64,000 bases of DNA from Burkholderia multivorans ATCC BAA-247 (GCF_000959525.1 NZ_CP009832.1:744001-808000), one strand, 5' to 3'; shown: positions 9,801 through 18,560, counted from the stretch's first letter. Notes: generated by a model from the sequence alone, not told the origin. Translations and numbers: made by a program.

Positions 9801-12109
9801 GTGCCGGCCGCCGACCGGCCCGTGTACGCGGCACCGCCTGCGACGCGGAACAGTGTCGAATCGTCGGTGCCGACGCTCAGGTTCTGCGCGCCGACGTTGA
9901 TCTTCGAGCCGGCGCCGTACGCGTAGAAGCCGATCTGGTTCGTGCCCGACACGAAGTGCGGCACGGCATTCGCGCCGACGTCGATGGTCGCGCCCGCGCG
10001 CGCGTGCACGCCGATCGCGCCGTTGCCGGTGAGGTTCAGCGTGCCGTCCAGTTTTGCCGCCGCGTTCGCCCCTTCGGCCCAGATACCGTAGTTGCGCATG
10101 TCGGACGCGGGATCGATCGCGCCGGCGACGTCGATCGTGCCGGTCGACGTCGCCGACGTGGCGGTCGCGCCGTTGCCGACGACCATGATGCCGATGCCGT
10201 TCACGCCGTTCAGCGTGATCGTGCCGGTGTTCGTGACGGTCGCGGCCGTATCGGCGGCGAGCATCCCGACGTTCGCGAGCGGCGTGCCGGGCGCCGCGCC
10301 GTTGACGGCGATCGTGCCGGCATTGGTGAGCGTACCCGCCTCCGAGCCGATGCTCGCCATCGCCGCACCGTTCTGCGTCAGCGAGCCGATCACGATCGTG
10401 CCGCGGTTCGTCGCGGTGCCCGATGCGCCGAGCAGCACGCCGTACGCATGCGCGGACGACGCGACGTCGTTCACGGCTTCGGGCGCCCCGCCGTCATATT
10501 GCGCCGCGCGGCCGAGATAGATTGTGCCGCCGGCTTCGTTCGTGAAGCTGCCGCCGGCCGCGAAGCCGCCGATCACCTGGCTGTCGAGCGTCGTCGCGTT
10601 GACGCCGACGTTGATCGTGCCGGCGTTCGACGCGGCCGCGCCGTCCATCACGGCCACCGCGTAGTTCTGCAGGTCGGGGCGATTGCGGCCGTACGTCCAT
10701 GCGCCGACGTTCATCACGCCGTTGTTGACGAACGTCGTACCGGCGCCGCTCGCGTACACGCCGTTGCCTTCGGTGTAGGCGTGAAAGCCGAAATTGTCCG
10801 GCTGCGCGCTGCCGCCGGTGTCGAAGTTGTCGCCGGACGCATAGCCGGACGAGATCGCGCCGTTGTTCACGCCGCTCGCGCCGCTCAGCAGCCGCACGAG
10901 CGTGAAGTCGCCCGACAGCCGGCCGTCGTTCACGAAGTGCGCGCCGTTGTCCGCCAGCACGGCCGAGCTCGATTCGACGAGGTTGGTGCCGCGGAAGTCG
11001 ATCTGGCCGTCCTTGCCGATCTGCACGGTCGCGTTCGCGCCGGTGCCGTGCATCACCGACAGATGATCGGTCGGCAGCGCGTTCTCGTCGCCGGGCGAGA
11101 CGTTGTTCGCGTATTCGAAGGTCTGCGTCGACATCGTGACGGCCTGGCCGAACGCCGCGTCGTACGCGGCCTGCGAGCCGAGCGCGCCGCTCTGGATCGA
11201 GCGCACGAGAAAATCGTTGTATGTGGCGAGCGACGCAGCATCGTTGACCGTCCACCTGCTGCCGTCGAATGCGGTGAAGGTGCCCGCGTAGGTCGGTACG
11301 TCGAGCGCGACGCTGCCGAGCGGCCCGCCGTTCGCCAGATAGTCGCCGGTCGTGAATTGGATCTGGTTGCGCGAATGCCAGTCGATCGTGCTCGACGCGG
11401 TACCGGTGCCGTCCGCGAGCGTCAGGTCGGTCTGCTTCGGCGCGATCGAAATCAGGTTGCCGGGCGCCGACGGCGCGGCGGCCGGATCGCCGATCGACAC
11501 GTCCAGCGTGCCGCCCGAGCGGTCGACCGTCCCGATGCGCGCGTTCACGTACTGGTTGCCGTTCACGTCGTGAAATACCGGCACTTCGTGCGCGCCGGCC
11601 GTCGATCCGACGAACGCGGACGAATCGTAGGTGGCGACCGACGTATGCGCGCTCGTGATCGTATCGGGTGTGGCGACGCTTTGCGTCTTGCCGCCGAGCG
11701 ACAGCAGCGGCTGATTCGGGTTGCCGGATACGACCGTCGTGCTGCCGAAGGGCAGCTCGGTATAGCCGGAGTCGCCGGCGGCGCCGGTCCACGCGCCCGT
11801 CACGGCGACCGTGTCGCCGCCCGACACGGTCGCCGAGCCGACCAGGTTGTCGTTGACGGTCGGGCTGAAGGTGCCGAGCGCGCAGCTACCGCCGCTCGCG
11901 ACGCTTGTGCCGTCGCCGCAGCTCGATGCGTAGGCATTGCCGGCCGCGAGCGCGGCGAGTGCGGTGGCGAGCGCCGCGATGCGCAGCGGCGAGCGGCCGG
12001 CGCGCGCAGTGCCGCTGCGCGCCGGCTTGCCGCGCGCGCGCGTGGTTTCCGCGACGGCGATCCAGCACCCCGATGTGTCGCTCCATATCGATCGAAATGA
12101 GTGATTCAC
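6887..12109 (-). CDS. Large type Va autotransporter (pertactin-like passenger)
   Basis: 1740-residue secreted/outer-membrane protein. Residues 1-61 are an extended signal peptide: an ESPR-like N-terminus (MNHSFRSIWSDTSGCWIAVA, then ETTRARGK), a basic stretch, and a hydrophobic core ending NAYA. The passenger (about 62-1440) is a long Gly/Ala/Thr/Val-rich series of short strands of the 'GTI.V' type, as in right-handed beta-helix passengers. Roughly the last 280-300 residues are the translocator barrel (DGVWGRIGGQSLDA, WYELGLGVTAGFGKSG), ending in the aromatic YRYSW. The start is GTG at 12109-12107 with AGGGG upstream; the nearby upstream ATG is stopped at once. The only mature cysteines I find are C64 and C76. 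An adhesin or biofilm role is inferred from family only. Confidence 0.9.
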   Translation of the reverse strand: MNHSFRSIWSDTSGCWIAVAETTRARGKPARSGTARAGRSPLRIAALATALAALAAGNAYASSCGDGTSVASGGSCALGTFSPTVNDNLVGSATVSGGDTVAVTGAWTGAAGDSGYTELPFGSTTVVSGNPNQPLLSLGGKTQSVATPDTITSAHTSVATYDSSAFVGSTAGAHEVPVFHDVNGNQYVNARIGTVDRSGGTLDVSIGDPAAAPSAPGNLISIAPKQTDLTLADGTGTASSTIDWHSRNQIQFTTGDYLANGGPLGSVALDVPTYAGTFTAFDGSRWTVNDAASLATYNDFLVRSIQSGALGSQAAYDAAFGQAVTMSTQTFEYANNVSPGDENALPTDHLSVMHGTGANATVQIGKDGQIDFRGTNLVESSSAVLADNGAHFVNDGRLSGDFTLVRLLSGASGVNNGAISSGYASGDNFDTGGSAQPDNFGFHAYTEGNGVYASGAGTTFVNNGVMNVGAWTYGRNRPDLQNYAVAVMDGAAASNAGTINVGVNATTLDSQVIGGFAAGGSFTNEAGGTIYLGRAAQYDGGAPEAVNDVASSAHAYGVLLGASGTATNRGTIVIGSLTQNGAAMASIGSEAGTLTNAGTIAVNGAAPGTPLANVGMLAADTAATVTNTGTITLNGVNGIGIMVVGNGATATSATSTGTIDVAGAIDPASDMRNYGIWAEGANAAAKLDGTLNLTGNGAIGVHARAGATIDVGANAVPHFVSGTNQIGFYAYGAGSKINVGAQNLSVGTDDSTLFRVAGGAAYTGRSAAGTLTTNVDGARARGVVATDAGTTLSTGNAVYNVNGANGIAIAVEGGATGTIDAGATINLNANGATAGIVDGQPHDLSGAPAGTAVATRLTNDAAVTSSTAGVTGFVTQQLGTLDNRNTVLLTGAGSTGVVAGTLGTVNNTSTIRVANGTGARVEGASATLANAGTIEADDGVAGVHLTGAGASVALSGAGSVVANGSADGMLIDATVSGGGIAAGATSIAVGGAGKGIDNVGTDSTIVLTGTQIGTTGSGADGLHSTGAGAHIATDAATVVRTGGDGARGLFVSGAGSTLDATGTTVATAGAGAHAIVADGGTTALLSGAKLSTTGIAADGIVAQRGGRLADTGSSIASAAGNGATADGGSALVLTGTTLKGATSGVTTSDTLASGATSSVLIDGGSITAVGGPAFAARGGSADIAVRNGTVVTTGNGTLLDLANGSRTTFTASAVNLSGDIVSDASSTGNVFLTQRTTLTGRIDPVALTVDGTSTWNMTASSVLSSLTNAGTVAFAAPTGSPALTGSYKTLTTGSYVGNGGTIALNTFLGADASPTDRVVVDGGSATGTTGLKIANTAGTGAQTTGDGIPVVVTANGGTTSASAFHLAGPVQAGAYEYRLFRGGQRDANGWYLRSQLDPADPGDPVGPSAGGDGGGSHLAYRPGVAGYALTPLLNVDYGFSTLGKLHERVGDVYNVEKRQPGNRDGVWGRIGGQSLDANAGRFAADERTFFAQLGKDWTLEQTPNGGSTHAGLTATIGTSHASFSDRARADAADLSTSTGSVQMHAQSIGGYWTRYLSDGTYFDTVGQATHYGNRYRDSYGNEASQNGFGVALSQEVGKPFAIAGTPIAIEPQAQLMYQYLKLNGFGDNVSAVSGTTSNALRGRVGVRIFRPNMEAGAGDGAATPYFTADVLRDFLSPGRTVVGGTPFATHLGRTWYELGLGVTAGFGKSGALYANVKYARNIGGDYRRGIVGQVGYRYSW

Positions 12110-12674
12110 GACATACCCCTCTTTCTTCTTTTGAAGTGATATTCACCGCGAAGCGGTGAAGGCGCATTCCACGGCGGGAAATGAGCAGGCGTGCGGCAGT
12201 AGTGGCTGCATCGTGCGCCAATCGCATTTCGTTACACCGGGGATGGGGCGAGTCTAACGATTGAAGGGGAGTGTGATTATCAGAAAAATTAAAATCGTGG
12301 TGATAATGCCGATTTTGTCCGATATTTATGAATTGTGTGATTTATCGAACGGAAGGTATTGATGTTAAAGGACTTTGTCATTTTTGTGAGGCGGTGGGGG
12401 AAAATCGCCGGATCGGTGGCGTCGCGCACTGTTCGGCAAAATTCGTCGCGCTAGAATGGGGGTTCGGGATTATATGGTTTTAAGGTCGACTGCTTTTTGC
12501 CGTGCGCGTGGAGTATTTTTATGCGCGAAATAGGGTAATGGCAAGAAAATAATATCGGCCGGTGTTTCGATAGGTCTTTCTGTCCCGCGGATGGAACGGC
12601 GCCGCGTGAATGCGCGCTGTGTCGATGGAAACGGCCGTGGTTGCCGGACGGCGGCGCGGGCGCGCAGGGCGCGC
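12110..12674. other. AT-rich non-coding region upstream of the autotransporter
   Basis: 565 bp with no convincing gene. Positions about 12240-12560 are strikingly AT-rich beside GC-rich neighbours, with A/T runs and TGATTATCA- and GTGATAATG-like dyads. It holds the autotransporter promoter (reverse strand) and the 3' flank of the amidotransferase gene. I could not fix the -35/-10. The composition suggests binding by a nucleoid protein such as H-NS. Confidence 0.6.
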
Positions 12675-13589
12675 TCAGAAATCGATCGTGTCGTCCGGGT
12701 CGCCGTCGGCGGCGGTCGCGAGCGCCGCCGTGCGCGTCGTGCACGGCGCGGACGCCGACGGATCGAGCGACGGATTGCGCAGCTTCTCGAGCACGCGCTC
12801 CGGCACCGGAATCTGCATCCGCGCGGCGACGTCGCCGCACTGGAACATGATCAGCTCGCCGGGCTCGAAGGCCGTCCACACTTCATTGTCGGTGAGCGGC
12901 TGCGTCGCGATCACCGCGACGCGATCCTCCGGCGTCGTGTATTTCGCGAAGTCGATCGACAGGTCTTCGTCGACGAGATGCGCGGTCGAGAACGGCCAGC
13001 GGCGCACGAGGTAGTGCAGCCGCGTCGAGCAGTGCGCAAACAGCGCCTGGCCGTTCGACATCAGGAAATTGAACACGCCGTGATCGGTGATGCCGCGCGT
13101 GAGTTCGCCGACGCGCTCGAACAGTTCCGGCAGCGGCGGCTGCGCGCCGGGAAACGCCTCGCGCAGCCCCTGCATCAGCACGCAGAACGCCTTCTCGCTG
13201 TCGGTCGTGCCGACCGGCTGGTACACGCTGCGCTCGAGCTCGGGCTCGAAGTCCTGCAGATCGCCGTTATGCGCGAAGATCCAGTGCCGCCCCCACAGCT
13301 CGCGCATGAACGGGTGACTGTTCTCCAGCACGATGTGGCCTTGCGTGGCCTTGCGGATATGCGCGATCGTGTTCTTCGACTTGATCGGATAGCGCTTGAC
13401 CATTTCGGCGATGGGCGAGGTGGCCGATGCCTGCTGGTCGATGAAGAGGCGGCACGCCTTGTCCTCGAAGAATGCGATGCCCCAGCCGTCGGCGTGGTGA
13501 TCGGTGAGGCCGCCCCGGGCCGCGAATCCTGTGAAGGAGAATGTGACGTCCGTCGGCGCGGCGCAGTTCATTCCTAGGAGTTGGCACAT
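12675..13589 (-). CDS. Class II glutamine amidotransferase (YafJ family)
   Basis: 304-residue stand-alone Ntn-hydrolase glutaminase domain. With the ATG at 13589 the protein starts MCQLLGMNC, so Cys2 becomes the N-terminal nucleophile after Met removal, as the family requires; this decides the start over a longer frame. Other family features are HHADGWGIAF, HIRKATQG, the FAHNGDL oxyanion region and GTTDSEKAF. It has no fused synthase or sugar-isomerase domain, so the acceptor of the ammonia is unknown, as for E. coli YafJ. The tail after about residue 270 is Ala/Ser/Asp-rich and probably disordered. It is divergent from pyrC. Confidence 0.88.
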   Translation of the reverse strand: MCQLLGMNCAAPTDVTFSFTGFAARGGLTDHHADGWGIAFFEDKACRLFIDQQASATSPIAEMVKRYPIKSKNTIAHIRKATQGHIVLENSHPFMRELWGRHWIFAHNGDLQDFEPELERSVYQPVGTTDSEKAFCVLMQGLREAFPGAQPPLPELFERVGELTRGITDHGVFNFLMSNGQALFAHCSTRLHYLVRRWPFSTAHLVDEDLSIDFAKYTTPEDRVAVIATQPLTDNEVWTAFEPGELIMFQCGDVAARMQIPVPERVLEKLRNPSLDPSASAPCTTRTAALATAADGDPDDTIDF

Positions 13590-13793
13590 TTTACTTGGGG
13601 CGGCAGACTGAAGCGGGGTAACGAACCGGGCGAACCCCCGGTACAATGCGGCTTCTAGCATATCACCGAGCCTCGAGCGGTAAAAAGCGGATTCCGCCGG
13701 CCGAAGGCCCCGTGTTGCGGTTTGCCGTCAGTCGCGACCCGCGCACGCGCGGTCCGGCCCCGCCGATGCCGGCCCGTTCCTCACGAGCCCCCT

Positions 13794-14858
13794 ATGACTG
13801 CCTCGAACGCTTCCTCCCCGGCGACGCTGTCGCTCGCCCGTCCCGACGACATGCATCTGCACCTGCGCGACGGAGAGATGCTCGCCGCCGTGCTGCCGCA
13901 TACCGCCCGCCAGTTCGCGCGCGCGATCGTGATGCCGAACCTGAAACCGCCGGTGACGACCACCGCGCACGCGCAGGCGTACCGCGACCGCATCCTCGCC
14001 GCGCTGCCGGCCGGCATGGCGTTCGAGCCGCTGATGACGCTGTACCTCACCGACAACACGTCGCCGGACGAGATCCGCCGCGCGCGCGAAAGCGGCTTCG
14101 TGCACGGCGTGAAGCTGTATCCGGCCGGCGCGACGACGAATTCGGACCACGGCGTCACCGATCTCGCGAAGTGCGCGAAGACGCTCGAGGCGATGCAGGA
14201 GACCGGCATGCCGCTGCTCGTGCACGGCGAGGTGACCGATGCGTCGATCGACCTGTTCGATCGCGAGAAGGTGTTCATCGATCGCGTGATGACGCCGCTG
14301 CGCCGCGATTTCCCGGGCCTGAAGGTCGTGTTCGAGCACATCACGACGAAGGACGCGGCCGATTACGTGCGCGACGCCGATGCGGCGCCCGGCCTGCTCG
14401 GTGCGACGATCACCGCGCATCACCTGCTGTACAACCGCAATGCGCTGTTCGTTGGCGGCATTCGTCCGCATTACTACTGTCTGCCGGTCCTGAAGCGCGA
14501 AACGCATCGCGTCGCGCTCGTCGAAGCGGCGACGTCGGGCAACCCGCGCTTCTTCCTCGGCACCGACAGCGCGCCGCACGCGCGTGGCGCGAAGGAAGCC
14601 GCGTGCGGCTGCGCCGGCTGCTACACGGCGCTGCACGCGCTCGAGCTGTACACGGAGGCGTTCGACCAGGCCGGCGCGCTCGACAAGCTCGAAGGCTTTG
14701 CGAGCTTCTACGGTGCCGATTTCTACGGACTGCCGCGCAGCGCCGAGACGGTAACGCTGCGCCGCGAGACGTGGGAACTGCCGCGCGAGGTGCTGGCGGG
14801 CGACACGCCCGTCGTGCCGCTGCGCGCCGGCGAGACGCTCGGCTGGAAACTCGCATGA
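13794..14858 (+). CDS. pyrC: Dihydroorotase
   Basis: 354-residue class II dihydroorotase, the third enzyme of pyrimidine synthesis, closing carbamoyl-aspartate to dihydroorotate. The metal-binding motif [10 protein letters not shown] lies near residue 19. The carbamylated-lysine region is [15 protein letters not shown], further metal ligands lie in VHGEV and FEHITT, and the catalytic Asp is in [10 protein letters not shown]. The length matches the PyrC family. ATG 13794 is the first codon giving the family N-terminus. Its stop overlaps the next gene's start (ATGA at 14855-14858), indicating coupling to the DUF3025 protein. Confidence 0.95.
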   Translation: MTASNASSPATLSLARPDDMHLHLRDGEMLAAVLPHTARQFARAIVMPNLKPPVTTTAHAQAYRDRILAALPAGMAFEPLMTLYLTDNTSPDEIRRARESGFVHGVKLYPAGATTNSDHGVTDLAKCAKTLEAMQETGMPLLVHGEVTDASIDLFDREKVFIDRVMTPLRRDFPGLKVVFEHITTKDAADYVRDADAAPGLLGATITAHHLLYNRNALFVGGIRPHYYCLPVLKRETHRVALVEAATSGNPRFFLGTDSAPHARGAKEAACGCAGCYTALHALELYTEAFDQAGALDKLEGFASFYGADFYGLPRSAETVTLRRETWELPREVLAGDTPVVPLRAGETLGWKLA

Positions 14859-15736
14859 CGCACGCGCCGCCGCGCGCGGCCGCCCACGCGGGCGGCGACG
14901 GCGCGGCTGCGTTCGCGCGGATCGACTGGTCCGCGCCATGGCTCGCGCGCTTCGCGCAGCCGGGCCGCACGGTGCAGGCGGCCGCGACGGTCGGCGACGC
15001 CGCGCTGCTCGAGGCACTGAACGACGCACTGCGCGACGGCGCGCGCGTCACGGGCCGCGGCAAGCCGCTGCGCTTCGTGCCGCAGGCCGAGCTGCCGCCC
15101 GGCATCGCGTACGAAACCCATATCGCCGAAACCGGCCGCGTGCCGACGCGGCACAATCTCCACGACTTCTTCAATGCGCTCGTCTGGCTCGCGTATCCGC
15201 GCATCAAGGCCGCGCTGAACGCGCGCCAGGCCGCGGCGATCGACGCGGCGGGCGGCGTCGGACCGGTGCGCGGCACGCTGCGCGACGCGCTGACGCTGTT
15301 CGACGAGAATGCGGCGCTGTTCGTGACCGCCGATCCCACGCTCGCCGATGCGCTGCGCGCGTTCGACTGGCAGCGGCTGCTGGTTGCCGCGCGCGACGCG
15401 TGGGGCGCGCGCTGCGAGGCGCGGCTCGTCGGCCATGCGCTGCTCGAGAAGCTCGTCGCGCCGTACAAGTCGTGCACCGCGCACGTCTGGATCGTCGAGG
15501 TCGACGCCGACTATTTCTCGTGGCCCGACGCGCGGCGCACCGAGCATGTCGACGCGCAGGTCGCCGCGATGCTCGCGACGCGCGCGCTGACGAGCCGCGA
15601 TTTCTCGCCGCTGCCCGTGCTCGGCGTGCCGGGCTGGTGCGCGGCGAATGCCGATCCGGCGTTCTACGCGGATCCGGCCGTGTTCCGCAGCGGCCGCCGC
15701 ACGCGAGAGGCGGCCGACGGCGGCGCGCAGTGCTAG
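14855..15736 (+). CDS. DUF3025-family protein of unknown function
   Basis: 293-residue soluble protein. It has the DUF3025 look: [19 protein letters not shown] followed by [22 protein letters not shown] and a later LDRAL-type helical part with [17 protein letters not shown]. No catalytic motif is apparent and I assign no function. Translation is coupled to pyrC through ATGA. Its stop codon TAG (15734-15736) forms the first three bases of the rnpB -10 element, so transcription through this gene may interfere with the RNase P RNA promoter. Confidence 0.8.
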   Translation: MTHAPPRAAAHAGGDGAAAFARIDWSAPWLARFAQPGRTVQAAATVGDAALLEALNDALRDGARVTGRGKPLRFVPQAELPPGIAYETHIAETGRVPTRHNLHDFFNALVWLAYPRIKAALNARQAAAIDAAGGVGPVRGTLRDALTLFDENAALFVTADPTLADALRAFDWQRLLVAARDAWGARCEARLVGHALLEKLVAPYKSCTAHVWIVEVDADYFSWPDARRTEHVDAQVAAMLATRALTSRDFSPLPVLGVPGWCAANADPAFYADPAVFRSGRRTREAADGGAQC

Positions 15737-15739
15737 AAT
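15731..15739 (+). promoter_or_regulatory. Extended -10 promoter of rnpB
   Basis: TGC-TAGAAT is an extended -10 element. Its hexamer (15734-15739) lies about 9 bp before the first paired base of RNase P RNA. No good -35 is visible, as is common for TGn promoters. It overlaps the stop codon of the preceding gene. Confidence 0.65.
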
Positions 15740-15747
15740 GCGCGTCG

Positions 15748-16157
<410 letters not shown>

Positions 16158-16170
16158 CCGCTCGAATGCA

Positions 16171-16208
16171 AAGGGCCGGCGCTCCTGACGGAACGCCGGC
16201 CCTTTTTT
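16171..16208 (+). terminator. Intrinsic terminator of rnpB
   Basis: AAGGGCCGGCG (16171-16181) pairs with CGCCGGCCCTT (16194-16204) and runs into six T. It also faces the convergent OsmC-family gene, which ends at 16225. Confidence 0.9.
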
Positions 16209-16224
16209 CATGCGCGTGCGCTGC

Positions 16225-16647
16225 TTACGCGGCGACGATGTCGAACGAGTGCGTGAGTTCGGCCGTCTTCGCGATCATGATCGACGCCGAGCAGTACTTG
16301 TCGTGCGACAGGTTGATCGCGCGCTCGACCGTTGCCGGATTCAGGTTGCGGCCCGTGACGGTGAAGTGGAAGTGGACCTTCGTGAACACCTTCGGATCTT
16401 CGCTCGCGCGCTCGGCCTTCAGCGTGACCGAGCAGCCCGTGACGTCCTGGCGGCTTTTCTTCAGGATCAGCACGACGTCGTACGCGGTACAGCCGCCGGT
16501 GCCGACCAGCACCATCTCCATCGGCCGCGGCGCGAGGTTATGGCCGCCGCCTTCCGGCGCGCCGTCCATCGCGACGAGGTGGCCGCTGCCGGTCTGTGCC
16601 GAAAACGCCATCCCGTCCTGACCCATCCAGCTTACTTTGCATTCCAT
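16225..16647 (-). CDS. OsmC-family peroxiredoxin-like protein
   Basis: 140-residue OsmC/Ohr-superfamily protein, expected to be a cytosolic dimer that reduces organic peroxides or related electrophiles with two cysteines. It shows the superfamily layout: APEGGGHNLAPRPMEMVLVG, the first cysteine in TGGCTAYDVV and the second in DVTGCSV, then a region starting RNLNPATVERAINLS. It resembles the YhfA-like branch of OsmC. ATG 16647 starts at MECKVSWMG; longer frames add an Arg-rich non-family leader. It stands alone, convergent with rnpB. The in vivo substrate is not shown. Confidence 0.88.
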   Translation of the reverse strand: MECKVSWMGQDGMAFSAQTGSGHLVAMDGAPEGGGHNLAPRPMEMVLVGTGGCTAYDVVLILKKSRQDVTGCSVTLKAERASEDPKVFTKVHFHFTVTGRNLNPATVERAINLSHDKYCSASIMIAKTAELTHSFDIVAA

Positions 16648-16936
16648 GCTTGCGCTCCCGCGTTGCCTGATTCGAATTCGATCCGGCATTGTAGCCCGGC
16701 GCGCAACGGTCGGCTGACGCACTGCACGGCGCGAAACGGTGCGTCCTCGGTCACGGGAGGAACGGCACTCGCGGCGACGATTTCCCTGTCGGCTTTAGGG
16801 GTTTTACTCTAGATGCGTGCGTTCGGGCGCGCCTGATGCCGAAAGTAACTTATTGATTCGACAGAGAAATTTCGTGCGTCGCCAGGTTTGTCGATAATTT
16901 CACATCGTGGTCATCGATTTCGCAATGCAAATTTTC

Positions 16937-16965
16937 TTGTGAAGTCTGCAGGCCATTCGTATAAT
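16937..16965 (+). promoter_or_regulatory. Sigma-70 promoter of the putative sRNA
   Basis: TTGTGA (16937-16942), a 17-bp spacer and a perfect TATAAT (16960-16965). The start site is predicted at about 16972. The 100 bp upstream is AT-rich for this genome. No open frame is served by this promoter before the terminator at 17034. Confidence 0.8.
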
Positions 16966-16971
16966 GCGACT

Positions 16972-17063
16972 CATTGGTTGTCGCGCTGCGGCAACCTCCG
17001 AATGTCTCCTCCACCCTCCTCCTAAGGTGGATTAAGCCCGAACCAGCCGTTCGGGCTTTTTTT
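16972..17063 (+). ncRNA. Putative small RNA with anti-Shine-Dalgarno loop
   Basis: A self-contained transcript of about 92 nt running from a strong promoter to a strong terminator, with no coding frame. Three stems are visible. Stem 1 is GTTGTCGC (16977-16984) with GCGGCAAC (16988-16995). Stem 2 is TCCACC (17010-17015) with GGTGGA (17026-17031), enclosing a 10-nt loop CUCCUCCUAA. Stem 3 is the terminator. The motif CUCCUCC occurs twice (17006-17012 and 17016-17022) and is complementary to Shine-Dalgarno sequences. sRNAs with such exposed CUCCUCC loops are known in alphaproteobacteria, and I recall similar short ones in Burkholderia. Whether this is an already named RNA cannot be told by eye. 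Confidence 0.75.
17034..17063 (+). terminator. Intrinsic terminator of the putative sRNA
   Basis: AAGCCCGAAC (17034-17043) pairs with GTTCGGGCTT (17049-17058) and a run of seven T follows from 17057. It has a perfect 10-bp stem with a 5-nt loop. Confidence 0.92.
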
Positions 17064-17108
17064 CGTCCCATGCAAACAGCGGCGCACGGCTTGCGCGCGC
17101 CGACAGCG

Positions 17109-17411
17109 TCAGGCGGGCTGCCGCGCCGTCGGCCGCGACGCCGCATCAGGCGGTGCGGATGACGTCGGTGCGGCGGGCGCGGACGCATGCGCGGCCGACG
17201 CATGCGCGCGACCGTGTGCGCAGAAATGGCGAACGCGCTCGCGCACGGCGCGCAGGCGCGCGATCCGGTCCTCGGCGTGGGCGGCGCGCGCTTCGGCGAT
17301 GCGTGCGTCGAGCGCATCGAGCTTCGCGTCGCAGCCGGTGCGGGCGAGGGCGGCAGGCGCCGCGGCGGCCAGCAGCGCGGCCGCGAACAGGTAGATCGGT
17401 CGTTGTTTCAT
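17109..17411 (-). CDS. Small secreted DUF1090-like protein
   Basis: 100-residue protein with a signal peptide (MKQRPIYLFAAALLAAAAPA, cut near ALA). A mature helical part follows with a cysteine at each end (TGCDAKLDALDARIAEARAA ... VRERVRHFCAHG). This spacing and the KLDAL...RIAEA heptad-like helices resemble the DUF1090 (YqjC) periplasmic family. The C-terminal 40 residues are Ala/Pro/His-rich and low complexity. Two adjacent ATGs (17414, 17411) are possible and neither has a clear ribosome binding site. No neighbour suggests a role. It is convergent with the sRNA unit. Confidence 0.6.
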   Translation of the reverse strand: MKQRPIYLFAAALLAAAAPAALARTGCDAKLDALDARIAEARAAHAEDRIARLRAVRERVRHFCAHGRAHASAAHASAPAAPTSSAPPDAASRPTARQPA

Positions 17412-17576
17412 CATGCTGGTTTGTTGTTCTGGATGGTCGGCCGGCCGCGGCGCGGCCAGCTCGTGCGCCGCGCGCGACCGGATGCGCCGGCCCGGCGCTC
17501 GGTTCGCCGGGAAATCGGGGCACGGAGCGGATTTTGGCCCATTTCGCGCGCGCCGCACACGGGGCGCGGATTCCCT

Positions 17577-17606
17577 TTGACCGCGCAGCCGCATTTCCTT
17601 TATAAT
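17577..17606 (+). promoter_or_regulatory. Promoter of rplM-rpsI
   Basis: TTGACC (17577-17582), an 18-bp spacer and TATAAT (17601-17606). This gives a leader of about 115 nt before rplM, long enough for ribosomal-protein autoregulation. Apart from this promoter and leader, the 316-bp gap before rplM shows no gene. Confidence 0.8.
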
Positions 17607-17727
17607 TCAGGGCTTTTCCGCATTCATGCCCACGGAAAAAGAACAGGGAGAGCCTGCACCGCGCCTCGAAGCGCACACAGACAAGCAGGAAGAACACATC
17701 GGGCAAAGCAATTTTTTTGGATCGATC

Positions 17728-18156
17728 ATGAAGACGTTTTCCGCAAAAGCCCATGAGGTGACGCGCGAATGGTACGTGATTGACGCGACGGATAAGGTTC
17801 TCGGCCGTGTCGCCAGCGAAGTGGCACGCCGTCTGCGCGGCAAGCACAAGCCTGAGTTCACCCCGCACGTCGACACCGGTGATTTCATCATCGTCATCAA
17901 CGCGAGCAAGTTGAAGGTCACGGGCAACAAGACTCTGGACAAAAAGTACTACCGTCACTCGGGCTACCCGGGCGGTATCTATGAAACGACGTTCGGCAAG
18001 ATGCAGGAACGCTTCCCGGGCCGCGCGCTCGAGAAGGCGGTCAAGGGCATGCTGCCGAAGGGCCCGCTCGGCTACGCGATGATCAAGAAGCTGAAGGTCT
18101 ACGCAGAAGCGACGCATCCGCACTCGGCTCAACAGCCGAAGGCGCTCGAGATCTAA
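17728..18156 (+). CDS. rplM: 50S ribosomal protein L13
   Basis: 142-residue early-assembly protein of the large subunit. Family features are [48 protein letters not shown] and [14 protein letters not shown] 17728 gives the canonical N-terminus; upstream in-frame codons belong to the leader. It is cotranscribed with rpsI 11 nt downstream, the usual bacterial L13-S9 pair. Confidence 0.98.
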
Positions 18157-18167
18157 GGGGAGCCCAC

Positions 18168-18560
18168 ATGATCGGTAACTGGAACTACGGTACGGGCCGC
18201 CGCAAGAGCGCAGTCGCTCGTGTCTTCATCAAGGCTGGCAAGGGCGACATCATCGTCAACGGCAAGCCCATCGCTGACTACTTCGCACGTGAAACGTCGC
18301 TGATGATCGTGCGTCAGCCGCTGGAACTGACGAACCACGCTCAAACGTTCGACATCAAGGTGAACGTGTCGGGCGGCGGCGAAACGGGTCAGGCAGGCGC
18401 AGTGCGTCACGGCATCACGCGCGCGCTGATCGACTACGACGCGACGCTGAAGCCGGCCCTGTCGAACGCAGGCTTCGTCACGCGTGACGCGCGTGAAGTC
18501 GAGCGTAAGAAGGTCGGTCTGCACAAGGCACGCCGCGCCAAGCAGTTCTCGAAGCGTTAA
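18168..18560 (+). CDS. rpsI: 30S ribosomal protein S9
   Basis: 130-residue small-subunit protein whose C-terminal tail reaches the P-site tRNA. It has [13 protein letters not shown] at the start, the [16 protein letters not shown] core and the required ...KQFSKR end with final basic residues. AGGGGAG precedes the ATG. It is the second gene of rplM-rpsI and is followed by an intrinsic terminator. Confidence 0.98.
   Translation: MIGNWNYGTGRRKSAVARVFIKAGKGDIIVNGKPIADYFARETSLMIVRQPLELTNHAQTFDIKVNVSGGGETGQAGAVRHGITRALIDYDATLKPALSNAGFVTRDAREVERKKVGLHKARRAKQFSKR

Noticed and set aside
8891-12100. A 1069-codon + strand frame opposite the autotransporter passenger
   Set aside because: Arg/Ala/Val/Asp-rich low-complexity shadow of a repetitive Gly/Thr/Ala gene. 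No independent coding evidence.
12451-12879. Small reverse-strand frame between the amidotransferase and autotransporter genes
   Set aside because: It overlaps the amidotransferase 3' end on the same strand in another frame and reads into the AT-rich spacer. No family similarity.
16850-17317. Reverse-strand frame covering the sRNA promoter and hairpins
   Set aside because: Composition switches abruptly along the frame, it lacks a ribosome binding site, and it overlaps a clear promoter-to-terminator unit on the other strand.
17626-17727. N-terminal extension of L13 from an upstream ATG
   Set aside because: The extra residues do not fit the L13 family, which begins at [10 protein letters not shown]. 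The region is better read as the mRNA leader.
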